NCBI GenBank assembly: GCA_949317995.1
Contig: OX439048.1
Coordinates: forward strand, 28,401,495-28,465,494
Direction: 5' to 3'
DNA: 64,000 nt
From: Acholoe squamosa
Lineage: Eukaryota > Annelida > Polychaeta > Phyllodocida > Polynoidae
The stretch's first letter is position 1; each line of letters opens with the position of its first letter. Below, in pieces: positions 35,477 through 44,893 of the stretch. A program made the translations under genes and the position numbers. Below the pieces are notes generated by a model. It was not told where the DNA came from. It made no database searches and saw nothing but the letters and a program-made list of their open reading frames with translations.

Positions 35477-35823
35477 AGACCTGACATTCTCTACCTTCCA
35501 CCTACATCTGGATTGGTATGACACAAGGGGACAGTGTTCACTGGCTGACCAGCCCCTGGGAGCTGGTGCAACTGGAATGGGTACAGATAGCATACCGCCA
35601 TGGACTCACAGCCAGAGCTGGCCCCTACATTCCTCCCAACCAGCTTCAGCCAACCCTACTCCTCCAACCCAACCTCCAGCAGGTGACTAGTTTACCCCTA
35701 GCAGGTTGAAGCATTAACTGTGTCATACCGGCCCAGCCACCAAGTTCCTTAGCCCCCCCCCCCCCTTACACGGACAGGGCCACTCGGTGTTTCCACCAAT
35801 GTAGAGGTCTGCGAAAACATACT

Positions 35824-35895
35824 TGGAAATACCGGGTTTTGAACCTGGAACCTCTCAACTTGCAAGCGAGCGCTCTACCACTGAGCTACTTCCCC
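35824..35895 (-). repeat. tRNA-like sequence (Cys/Ala-like), family C, copy 3
   Basis: The minus strand reads GGGGAAG, box A TAGCTCAGTGGTAGAGC, anticodon arm CTCGCTTGCAAGTTGAG (loop TTGCAAG, apparent anticodon GCA), box B GGTTCAAAACC, and 3' end TATTTCCA. The T-stem is nearly perfect. It is the best-preserved of the three copies, but the anticodon stem has a mismatch. Confidence 0.65.
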
Positions 35896-36044
35896 AGACC
35901 TGACGTTCTCTACCTTCCACCTACATCTGGATCGGTATGACACAAGGTGGCAGTGTTCACTGGCTGACCAGCCCCTGGGGGCTGGTGCAACTGGAATGGG
36001 TACAGATAGCATACCACCATGGACTCACAGCTAGAGCACACCTA

Positions 36045-36167
36045 CACCATAAAAGAGGACAAAATCTGGGTCCTACCATTTAACTCTTGAACTCCTACTT
36101 AAAAAGTAAACCGAATTTGATTACAATAGCTAAATGGTAGAACCCAGATTTTGTCCACTACTATGGT
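36045..36167. repeat. Hairpin with ~37-bp arms
   Basis: The arms include GACAAAATCTGGGT and ACCCAGATTTTGTC, then TACCATTTA and TAAATGGTA. It forms the right-hand part of the TIR element at 35360-36184. Confidence 0.8.
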
Positions 36168-36186
36168 AACATTTTAAATCCATGGT

Positions 36187-36616
36187 ATAAGCCTAGGTAT
36201 TAATAATCAAGTTATTATTTTCGCCATAGGTTTCCAGTGCCTCTAACAATACGAGTGTAAAAATGTATGGTTTTTACTGTATTGTAAATAAAAGAAACTC
36301 AAACTCATTGATGGGAACTGTGGGAAGGTCCAGAAGTGTCAGTTTTCCTCTGGTTATGATTATTTCAATTACCAATAATGGGCTACAATTGATAGGTGCC
36401 AGTGTGTCTAGACCAATCAATGTTAAGTCTTGATTGGCTGGGTCGAAATTAATATGTAGGTAATCATTAGCTATGTCTAGACTAATTAAAGCTCATTCTC
36501 TGGCCCAAAGAACATTCATTCCTGGATATACTACCCCCATTAAAGCCTACCAATGTGTAGAGATTATACAGAAATTGAAAAATGTGAAAACATACAAGGG
36601 TAGAGGATATTGCAGG
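36187..36616. other. No gene identified
   Basis: A tail-like word AAATAAAAGAAACTCAAACTC near 36287 resembles the 3' end of the LINE at 59.7 kb, but no LINE coding sequence precedes it. Confidence 0.35.
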
Positions 36617-36849
36617 TTATACCACGATTTCTGGCTTACACAGTGCTTTTTGGGGTCTATTCCCATCCACATATCTGTCGATATTGCACACCCTACAGGC
36701 TGTAACATCAATTTTGGAAGGCGTGCGGTCATCCAGGTAAGGCGTGCGGTTATCCAGGTAAGGCGTGCGGTTATCAAGGATAACCGCACGCCTCTCCCAT
36801 GTCACATGTCACATGTCACATATTAAAACCCACGAAATTTTCCATGCCA

Positions 36850-36915
36850 GGGCAGGGCTCGAACCTACAGTCTCAGATCCCTAATCCAACTACCTATGCA
36901 GTGCGCCACAGGGAC
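36850..36915 (-). repeat. tRNA-derived head of family A SINE-like unit, copy 3
   Basis: The minus strand has GTCCCTG, box-A-like TGGCGCACTGCATAGG and a perfect box B GGTTCGAGCC (36855-36864). Confidence 0.65.
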
Positions 36916-37073
36916 TGACGACAGGTGGTTGGCTAGAACTAAACCAAACAAAGGAATCCTAGCCGGGCGCCGAGGCGTGTGTACCGATCGTGTATTATAC
37001 ACAAACATAACAGCGAGACGCAGCTTTTTTCGCCGTGTGCGCTGTAGCTATCCGCTGCCGGGCGCGGAAGGAG

Positions 37074-37150
37074 GAGACGCAGTGGTCTAGTGGTTAGCAC
37101 GTAGCGCTCAGCCATGAGAGGTCCGCGGAGCGATTCCCGGTCCGGGCGCA
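37074..37150 (+). repeat. tRNA-like module, family B, copy 2
   Basis: Plus-strand box A TGGTCTAGTGGTTAGC and box-B-like GGAGCGATTCCC, spaced as in a tRNA with a long variable arm. Matches 9721-9797 on the opposite strand. Confidence 0.6.
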
Positions 37151-37441
37151 TCTTTTTTCGCCGTGTGCGCTGTCGCTGTCTGCTGCCGGGCGAGGAGGTG
37201 TATTATACACAAACATAACAGCGAGACGCATTGTAATCTTTTTTCGCCGTGTGCCGCTGGCTGCCTGTCCGAGCCGAGACGGCCGCTCTCGCTGTCCGCT
37301 GCCGGGGAAGGAGGTGTATGTACCTGTGTACACACACTATGGCTGGCTTCGATCGAGTCCCGGGAAGGGGGAATAATTTTTGTTTTCAAATTGAATTTAT
37401 TGGTATTATATTGATTATTTATTGGTTTCGTGGTATAAAAT

Positions 37442-37562
37442 AAGTAGTCAATGGATAACTGATGACTCGTGGGGGTTATCGACGATAATAAGACTCGGCC
37501 TACGGCCTCGTCTTATTATCCGTCGATAACCCCCACTCGTCATCAGTTATCCATTGGTTACT
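37442..37562. repeat. Near-perfect palindrome with ~55-bp arms
   Basis: The outer arms AAGTAGTCAATGGATAACTG and CAGTTATCCATTGGTTACTT, and inner arms GGGGGTTATCGACGATAATA and its mirror, surround GGCCTACGGCC. It is one end of the composite element. The copy at 9292 keeps only one arm. Confidence 0.9.
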
Positions 37563-37575
37563 TGTTCACTATACT

Positions 37576-38582
37576 GAAAGACAGCGATTCTGAGGGCAGC
37601 CTCGATCTTCCAGGCCCTATAGTGGGCATGGAAGATTTATTTTTAAATCACTGCAATGCTTCCTTTAAAATGATCTAGGATCCTGGATCATTTTCTCATG
37701 AGGTAGCCTCACTGGTTGGTGCATTTCCTCATGTGCTAATGAATAATTATTCATGAATTGAGCTTGTTCCCCTGTGACTGTATCTGTTGCAACTTCATCA
37801 CTAGAACCAGCAGGCTAAATGCAACTACAAAATGTAGGCTTGAGCTGGGATCGAACTCATGACCCCTGCATTTGGAAACCTCTGCTCTCCCAAATACTAC
37901 TCTTTAATCCATGTTTGTCTCCCATTTTCTGAGAATTGCTGCGATTCTCTGCAAAAATCTCGTAGTGGAGCCTCACCTATAATCATTACTTTGCATCGGA
38001 AGATTGAAGCATCATACATAGCATCTCTGTAAGGGAACTCAGTAAGTAGTTGCCTTCTTATTCCATGTTTCTAACAAAACCAATTGTTAAACGACCTGTA
38101 CCCTTGTTTAGAAACTTCCAACATCTCCGAGAAGCTTGCATGGCATTATCCTTGGGACATTTCCACAGGATTATGCCCTATCAGCTTTCCACGTTTCATA
38201 TGGGTTAACATTGTACCCGAGATTGGGTCACGATGCTGTGGATACGTGCCCTTTGTGTACATTATGGCTACATAATTAACTATCTCCACTAGGTACAGAC
38301 TTGATGAAGGCAGGCTTGGGTAATAAAGTTTATCATGTAGTAGTATTATAAACTTTAAGGTTGTATTTATTAGACAACGAATTAAAGTTGATAGATAATA
38401 ATAAAATATATACACAAGTAGTTGATAAAAGAATGCACTACACAATTGATTGATTGATTTAAAAATATGGGCCGAACCTGCCAATGAATTATGAAATGGG
38501 TTGGGGGGTGGGAAGAAAGAAAATGTATGTATATGGAAGTGATGTTAAAACCAATGTTTGTATAACATATACAAATGACAGT
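37576..38582. other. No gene identified; MITE end fragment near 37951-37981
   Basis: The word CTCGTAGTGGAGCCTCACCT matches the right terminal repeat of the MITE at 2631-3210. A 112-codon minus-strand frame (38146-38484) is not recognisable. Nothing else is seen. Confidence 0.4.
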
Positions 38583-39350
38583 TCATTTTTGAATGGCGTT
38601 AGCGATGGCTAACTGGACATGTGTTACAGGTTCCTTGATTATGTAATGTTTGTAGGCATCAGACAGCCGTGGATTTGAATGTCTTTGTCCCTGCAGCCTG
38701 CATGGTGGGCCTCCGTCGCAGCTGCCTTTCTTAGAGAGTGCAGAGAGAAAGGGGCTGGAGGAATATGGAGAGCCTTGAGTGTGTTCCTCCATACCGAGTT
38801 CATATGGGTGGTCGGTACTGGGTCCTGGGTATCTGGGAACATGAACATGTGGTCCCTTGGTGTTACAGTCGGGGTAACCAGGATGACCCTTTTTAGAGCA
38901 GTGATTGGGCAGTACATTGGGTCGCGTGATGCATGGATGGTCAGGTCTCTGAACTGGTCTTATTGTTGAAGTGTCTTTCTGGCCTTGATCCTTACCATTC
39001 CAAAGTCTTCTAGCAGTCTTACATCTTCTCTTGTGAGGTGGTACATAAAGTTGTAGTGGGCGACCGCCAGGGGCAGCATTTCCCCTTGGCGTAGAGCTGT
39101 GTGGTACATGAGTAGGACTACGGCTCTGTGGAGGCACCCTAGTCTGTTGTTCTTAAAGATAGCGAGCAGTGACTTGAGGGCTGCCATTGGGGTAGGCAGC
39201 TTGGGTCGTGGCACATATAATTTGTCCCTCTTGATTGCGTCCAGTGCTGCGGCCACCTTTGGGTGAAAGAAGGGGGCCATCTTCACCTGCATCGAGTGCA
39301 TGTGGCATCTGATGTGCAATATTTTGTTTACCACTGTCCTGGGGCATCGC
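38583..39350 (-). pseudogene. DIRS-like tyrosine recombinase (decayed)
   Basis: On the minus strand, the core domain of a DIRS/Ngaro-type tyrosine recombinase is spread over three frames. It has the box-I arginine in TALRQGEMLPL (about 39068-39115), the HxxR pair in HSLRKAAATEA (about 38700-38735), and the likely catalytic tyrosine in LSDAYKHYI at the C-terminus. All four recognisable signature elements survive, but frameshifts separate them. In DIRS-type retrotransposons this enzyme integrates the circular cDNA instead of a DDE integrase. The position after RT-RNase H, at the end of the element, fits. The protein is not functional as it stands. Confidence 0.85.
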
Positions 39351-39599
39351 GCAGAGATTTAATAGGGAGGTCTTATGAAGGCGGTCATCTCTTGGTACAT
39401 GGGTATTTCTCGGTTGAACTTCATGGTGTAGGCCTTTACTGCTGACCTTCTGTTCTTGATTGTACCAGTGGCCTGAGCCATCGTCTGACGGAAGAGAGCT
39501 CTGAGCTGCAGTGAGTGAAACACCGGATCTGCAAAGAATTGAAGGTTGGATTTGTCTTATAAGAAAGAAGTCACAACCATGAATGACATTGAGTTCATC

Positions 39600-39809
39600 T
39601 GCTTTGATCTTTTGGATAGCTTTATCACGGTCTGCAAAGTCATTATGGCGCCCTGGGATGTGATCGTAAGTTATAGTCAAGTTATACATGGCCTGCATCA
39701 TCCAGGCCACGCAGGCGCAGTCAAGGAGGACTCTATCTTTTCGCTTCCCACTAGAGAAAACCTGGCCCTCTGCTTCTTTGTCACAAAAAATGTGTATATA
39801 CCCCCACAA
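39600..39809 (-). pseudogene. DIRS-like RNase H domain fragment
   Basis: The minus-strand product begins with HIFCDKEAEGQVFSSGK and continues to ITYDHIPGRHNDFADRDKAI. This matches the conserved CDNEA...V...SG.SK and HIPG..N..AD blocks of retroelement RNase H, including the D of CDKEA and the final D of FAD. The first part of the domain is missing because the insertion at 39810-40230 cuts it. Downstream frames run toward the recombinase. Confidence 0.85.
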
Positions 39810-40230
39810 ATGTATGTAGTGCCAAAACTATGTTTGAAGTTTCCAAGTGACAGATATTGATTACCCCATTGTCTAGAGGGGCAACCTGGGCACTGTAGGC
39901 TGATTTTCTGAGTCCGAGTAAATAGATAGAACTAAACGACCGTGGTATATGAGGTGACCGATCCACCACGAGGGGGTGGATCGGCCACCGAGGACACCAG
40001 GGGAGTTTAGTTCTATATTTATTTTATGTTTTTAGAGGGTTTAAATAAGGACAAATTATCAAAATCTGGTACCGTAGTTCCCCGTACGAGCGTGGGTCCG
40101 CCATTTTGAATGTTTACATGCACCCAGAACGAGGCTACGGTACCGGATCGGCCGCTGTGGTGGATCGGCACACGTTACACCACTGGGGGTGTGCGGATCG
40201 GCCCTGCAATGCTATCTCTATGGGAAGAAG
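39810..40230. mobile_element. Palindrome-bearing insertion within the DIRS-like element
   Basis: This 420-bp block separates the RT connection region from RNase H. It contains an inverted repeat AATAGATAGAACTAAAC / GTTTAGTTCTATATTT (39920-40020) around a second palindrome, CCGATCCACC/GGTGGATCGG. A further perfect hairpin, GGTACCGTAG / CTACGGTACC, lies at 40068-40144. GGATCGGC words recur four times. No ORF is present. Edges are approximate. Confidence 0.6.
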
Positions 40231-41709
40231 TTATTCACATAAAATAAAGTGAGTGGGCTGTATAAGACCTATACAATTCCATTCTTCTGCGAATTCCTTT
40301 AACCACCTTAAATCTTTATGAGTCTCAGCGTTGAATTTTACATAGCGCCCCTTTGATTCTGTAAGAGCTTCCAAGAGTCTACCAATAAAGAGTCTAGCCG
40401 GGGCTATGCATTTGGCTATGTGCAAAAGTGCACCTAACAAACTCTGAAACTGTTTCTTTGAAACTGACCTCCTGTGGGCTAGCCTATCGATTTTTTCTTT
40501 TACCTGCTTTAATTTAGTGACGGAAATGGACAGTGTCATACTTTCAGCCTCCAAGACAATGCCTAGCCAAGTGGCAGGCCGAGTTCCTTCAGAAGTTCCC
40601 GAGCATAGTTGAAGTCAGCCTCAGCCTGGGCCCTGGTGGGGCAGACAAGAACTAAATCATCTAGGTGCATTTTTGCAAATATGTCACGTTTGGCTAGCAT
40701 ACCCACTATAGCCAAAGCTCCACTAGGCGTCATGGGGCGGCAGCGTTACAGGCTGGACAGGATTGGGGTATCCTTTCTGCCTGCCAATCCAGGAATGCAG
40801 CATTTCGTGTGAATGTTGTGGCAATTTTGCCACATAAATGCCATGACATTGACTCAAAACACTGCGTTCCTGGATGCCGCCTAGTGGAGCCCTGGCATTA
40901 GGATTCAGCCATGCGCTGCATATGGCTGGCGCTGGCCCTAGATCCAAATGGGACAGATTTATACAAGTAGTAATGGTTCTTCCACTTAAAGCATAGGAGT
41001 GGGTAGTCCAGAACGTCAGACTTTAGGTTTTTATAGGCCCTTGAAATATCCAGACTAGAGAGGTAATAACCTGGGCATTGCCTAATGATTTCTTGGCTCA
41101 CTTCCTCAACCGTAGGGAGGCTGTGAGTCTGAGTTTTACCTGCTACCGTATTTTTGAATATGTAGGCATTGACTGATTTATCTCAGGGGAAACTCAGTGA
41201 TTATATGTCTGTCATCAGTTTCTCGCTTTGGCCGAGTCATGAGTGGTGATATATGGAGCCATTCTTTGAATGGTGGATTATCAAAGGGGCCTTCCAGTCC
41301 TTTACATGCGATTTTCCTTTTTAATGAAATTATCAACATAAACTGGGTATTCAACAGCACTGGTTGGGGGTATTTGTATTGTCAGAGGCAGGCCCCATGT
41401 ACCCAAGGGGGAAACCGTAAGAAAGATAGTCTAACAGCTCCCTATAGTGAGGTGTATCGTCTAGATGGGTGCCCCAAGCCTGCAGATTCAACCAGTAGGC
41501 AGGGGAAACTGGGCGGCCATAGCGTTAGGTAGGCCAGTACCTCTGACTGTGTTATAAGTATGTACAAGTTGTGAATCACTTACACTTCCCGAAATATCGG
41601 GCCATGTTTTCAGGCGGTGTGCCTTAAATGCATGTGGATGTATGGGAATGGAACTGTCTATGAGATCATTGGCACACATAAGTTTAGTGTGATCAAACTG
41701 AATACTCAC
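40231..41709 (-). pseudogene. DIRS-like reverse transcriptase (decayed)
   Basis: The minus strand carries, in order: an N-terminal region (DYLSYGFPLGYMGP, about 41370-41420); EGPFDNPPF...WLHISPL (about 41230-41310); LDISRAYKN with YPLLCFKW and VPFGSRASA (40898-41101); the active-site HLDDLVLV (about 40655-40680), a variant of YxDD; and the connection region with SVSKKQFQSLLGALLHIAKC (40231-40554). This series is typical of DIRS/Ngaro RTs. Several frameshifts and stops make it a pseudogene. It heads the minus-strand set RT, RNase H, tyrosine recombinase. No clear gag or terminal repeats are seen. Confidence 0.9.
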
Positions 41710-42099
41710 ACCAGTGTCAACACCTTGGAGCGGCGGAGCATGTGGGGCATCGGCCAGCCTCGGCCAGCAGCTATTTAATACTAGTTTAATAGCCTGGGAG
41801 CATCTCTATATTCAATTTTATTGTTTTATTGCCCCCTTTGATCTAGATAAGAATCTGATTAAACCTGGATGTGTATTCACTTTCCAGTGGATGTTAAGTA
41901 ATACTACAGTGGTATTGCCTCTGCTGGGAGAGCTAGCTCGCCGCCTGGGCGACGATCTAGTCAGATGAAGAGCTGAAGCCAGCCCATACTCTGTCGGGCT
42001 GGAGGGGGCAAGCCTGGGCATCGGCCGGAGTGTTGTGTGCCAAGAGGCTGCTGGGTTCTGAGCTGCCGGGGAGAGGTAAGTCCATATCCTGCACTGCCC
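41710..42099. other. No gene identified; possible upstream part of the DIRS-like element
   Basis: The GC-rich stretch at 41920-42080 contains CGCCGCCTGGGCGACG. A minus-strand frame (41818-42102) is not recognisable as gag. Confidence 0.3.
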
Positions 42100-42379
42100 C
42101 ATCTCCCGGTAAAGTGAGTGAGTAATAGATGTTTTACGCCATTTCGACAGCTAAGGTCATATTCATGGCGAGAACTACATTACACAATTTCACTTTAGAA
42201 TGTGTCAGTGCCTGCGCATATGTGCACCACACACATCCTGAGAGGATAGAAAAGAGGAGAAACAGACCCTTTTGAGTGGGCTAGGGATGAGTGGGCTAGG
42301 GAAGCCCGCCGAGGGGATAGGAAAGAGGAGATAAAGACCCTTTTAAGTGGGCTAGGGAAGCCCACATCTCCCGGTAAAG
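42100..42379 (+). repeat. GTGAGTGAGT-headed SINE-like retroposon, copy 2, with perfect 15-bp target duplication
   Basis: The element occupies 42115-42364. It is bounded by exact direct repeats CATCTCCCGGTAAAG at 42100-42114 and 42365-42379. It starts TGAGTGAGTAATAG and ends GGGCTAGGGAAGCCCA. Part of the 3' half (GAGGGGATAGGAAAGAGGAG...GGGAAGCCC) is tandemly duplicated within this copy. A 15-bp duplication is typical of LINE-driven retroposition. No pol III boxes are obvious in the head. Confidence 0.9.
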
Positions 42380-42453
42380 GCGAGGGGTCTACAGGGGCTA
42401 GTAATTTCAGCGGAATCGGCAAAATCAAGTTCTCATTGTGTCGAATTCCATGA

Positions 42454-42605
42454 GCCGCCATGTTGAACACCTGGTGTTGTGGGAAGAGGGATCCCGGTAT
42501 CTGTGACGTCATTGTGTACAAGATGGAGATGGCCATCGTTTGTTGTGGGGGCGGCCATGTTGGAGGCCGCAGATTCGATGACGTAGTACTCCTCAAGATG
42601 GTGGC
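42454..42605. promoter_or_regulatory. Promoter-like cluster of YY1-type and CRE-type sites
   Basis: Within 152 bp lie GCCGCCATGTTG (42454), a consensus CRE TGACGTCA (42504-42511), AAGATGG (42520), GCGGCCATGTTGG (42551), TGACGTAG (42579) and AAGATGGTGGCGCC (42595). The stretch is CpG-rich compared with its surroundings. YY1 and CREB/ATF sites cluster at housekeeping-type animal promoters. No downstream exon is recognised on either strand, so this may be a repeat-borne promoter or the edge of an unseen gene. Confidence 0.35.
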
Positions 42606-42861
42606 GCCCACGAGTCTGCGTGTGGGCCAAAGAAGGATTTATAGACAAAACAAGGAGATTCTTCATTTCCTGCGGGAAACCAAGCTCTTTTGCAACATAT
42701 GAAATATAAAGAAGCCTTAGCCAGTTAGGCATTGCCCTATGATAAGTAGGGGAAAATAGGAAAGAATCAAAACATAGTCTCTCTGCTAACTTTTAATTAC
42801 TATTAGTGGAGGTAAAATCAACCAAACCAAACCAAACCAAAGGCACATAAAAACACCCCAC

Positions 42862-43372
42862 AAAAGCACCCCGGTCACCCCTGCGTCTGACTTTTACGCA
42901 CCCCGGCCAACCCCGCGTCTGACTTCTACGCACCTCGTTCACCCTGCGCATGACTTCTATGCACCCAGGTCACCCCCTTGTCTGACTTCTATGCACCCCG
43001 GTCACCCCTGCACATGACTTCTCCGCACCCCTGCCACCCCCGTGTCTGATTTCTATGCACTCCGCACACCCAGCGTCTGACTTCTACGCACCCCGGTCAC
43101 CCCCGCGTCTGATTTCTACGCACCCTGGCCACCCCCGTGTCTGACTTCTACGCACTCCACGCACCACACGTTTGACTCCCATGGTATACTACCCCCCCCT
43201 CCTGAGGGGGGGCATAAAATCTTTTGAGCCCGCTTGGGGTGGTTGGCATAAAAAAAAAATCCCTTTTTGGCAAAAAAACCTGTGTGCTACTATAGATCAC
43301 AGGGGGGCATGAAAATTCTCTGTAGCAAAAGAGTATGCATGCCACTATAGATCTAAGAGGGGCACCTTCCGG
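42862..43372 (+). repeat. 32-bp minisatellite block 1 plus spacer
   Basis: The unit is close to CTTCTACGCACCCCGGTCAC followed by CCCCGCGTCTGA. The word TCTGA or CATGA recurs at 42886, 42918, 42949, 42981, 43013, 43045, 43076, 43108 and 43140, so the period is 31-32 bp. It is followed by a spacer with TCTTTTGAGCC, an A-run and TATGCATGCCACTATAGATC. Confidence 0.93.
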
Positions 43373-43828
43373 GTCTGACTTCTATGCACCCCAGCCACCC
43401 CGCTTCTGACTTCTATGCACCCCGGTCACCCTGCGCATGAGTTCTACGCACCCCGGTCACCCCCGTGTCTGACTTCTATGCACCCCGGTCACCCCTGCAC
43501 ATGACTTCTCCGCACCCCTGCCACCCCCGTGTCTGATTTCTATGCACTCTGCACACCCAGCGTCTGACTTCTACGCACCCCGGTCACCCCCGCGTCTGAT
43601 TTCTACGCACCCTGGCCACCCCGGTGTCTGACTTCTATGCACTCCATGCACCAAACTCCCATAGTAAAAATCTTTTGAGCCGGCTTGAGGGGCTTGGCTT
43701 AAAAAAAAATTCCCTCTTTTTGGCAAAAAAACCTATGCGCTAATATAGATCACAGAGGGGCATGACAATTCTCTGTAGCAAAAAAGTATGCATGCCACTA
43801 TAGATCAAAGAGGGGCACCCTCCGCCAG
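43373..43828 (+). repeat. 32-bp minisatellite block 2 plus spacer (higher-order copy)
   Basis: Repeats the preceding block: about nine 32-bp units, then the same spacer with AAAATCTTTTGAGCC and GCCACTATAGATCAAAGAGG. The higher-order period is about 470-490 bp. Confidence 0.9.
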
Positions 43829-44893
43829 CACTGTCAAAGTATAGGGAAGCTTCAAAGTGCAAGGCTGACACTAAATGTGACTAATGACTAAACATAGATT
43901 AAATTGATTATTTTGATACTTCTTCTTATCAGGATGCTTTCAAACTTCGTACACCATTAGTTTATCATTTGATGATGACTCGCTAAAAGTTTAGTGAAGA
44001 TAGTAGCCTAAGTAGGGGTAGAACTGTCAACAAACTCGGCCGAAAAACGTCAACAAACTCGGCCGAAAAATGTAAACAAACTCGTCATGATGCACCAACA
44101 ATGCATCAAAAGCTTCAATTCGAGACTTCTAATCAAAATTCTGAAGTGACAGAATGTTTTTAAATGTTTCTAACCCCTTGTAAGTGCTTATCTTCTTTAT
44201 GCCCATTTTTTTAAAAACGTTTTTCGGCCATGTTGTTTTCCCACAACACATGAGGGGAAACAATAACCTGATTCCAAGCATGGTTGGTGCTAGCGTCAGG
44301 CACAATCTTCATTATACTCTGTACTTACATTGTGAGTTGAGCCAGCAGATTTGGTTATTATATAAGAGATCACCATAACTTTATAAGAGGAGGTAATAAT
44401 AATAATGCCGATCTCTAGGATTTACAGAGTAACGGCTGACCGCCTGTGAATGAGGAAGAATGGAGGTGGTGAGGTATAAGGTAGTGGTGGAGAGTGTGAG
44501 GTGAGATGTGTGTGGAGATTGAAGTGAGGACCCAGTGGGGTACCGGACTGGGCACCTGTGGTAGCTAATGACAGCTCATTACCCCATACAGGGCAATGAG
44601 CTTCTTATTCTATTTGATAGTACTACTACTACTACTACAACGTAATGGTGGTCACGTTCGTTGAGTCTGTTTACTGGAGTGAATTTCCATCAGTTGCTTA
44701 GTCCCTTTTTAGACGCAGTAATTAAGTCTGTGATAAGACCCAAGACGGATCAAAGAGCCAAAAGAAGAACATGATATTAGGTTTAAACCACGACTTAAAA
44801 TAATGTGGCATTAGGGAGGAGAGGAGTATATGAGGGGAAATAACTATGATAGACAAATTCAGCGTATATGCGGGTATTAAGTAAGGTCCTATG
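43829..44893. other. No gene identified; 23-bp triple repeat near 44025-44083
   Basis: GTCAACAAACTCGGCCGAAA with small changes occurs about 2.6 times in tandem at 44025-44083. The rest is without recognisable features. Confidence 0.45.

Larger units (their letters stand above)
35360..36184. mobile_element. TIR element carrying two tRNA-like sequences
   Basis: The left end CATGGATTTAAAATGTTACC and the right end GGTAACATTTTAAATCCATG are perfect inverted repeats. They extend imperfectly through GTAGAGGTC/GTAGTGGAC. Inside are two tandem units, each with a minus-strand tRNA-like sequence close to its left side, then a C-rich run near 35753-35764, and a hairpin at 36045-36167. No protein is encoded. 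A partial relative is at about 13110-13260. Confidence 0.7.
36617..37575 (-). mobile_element. Composite repeat element with two tRNA-like modules, copy 2
   Basis: Inverted copy of 9292-10190. On the minus strand the order is: hairpin end TATAGTGAACAAGTAACC, a full 37442-37562 palindrome, the AT-rich part, three tandem GC-rich units (each ending CGCCGTGTGC...GCTGCCGGGC on the plus strand), the family-B tRNA-like module and the family-A SINE-like unit. A 20-bp triplication of AAGGCGTGCGGTYATCCAGG (36718-36778) lies in the SINE part and is followed by its own mirror. Confidence 0.7.

Noticed and set aside
35406..35895. Two functional tRNA genes
   Set aside because: The anticodon arms are damaged or mismatched, both lie in a repeated TIR-bounded unit, and a third copy exists at 13.1 kb. 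They are more likely tRNA-derived repeats.
36287..36310. LINE-like 3' tail (AAATAAAAGAAACTCAAACTC)
   Set aside because: No LINE coding sequence lies upstream and the match to the 59.7-kb tail is short, so it is not annotated as an element.
42195..42611. 138-codon minus-strand frame
   Set aside because: It crosses a SINE with target duplications and a CpG-rich stretch. The product resembles no known protein.
42862..43660. 32-bp repeats considered as a CRISPR array
   Set aside because: The units are contiguous, with no unique spacers, and the context is eukaryotic. It is a minisatellite.
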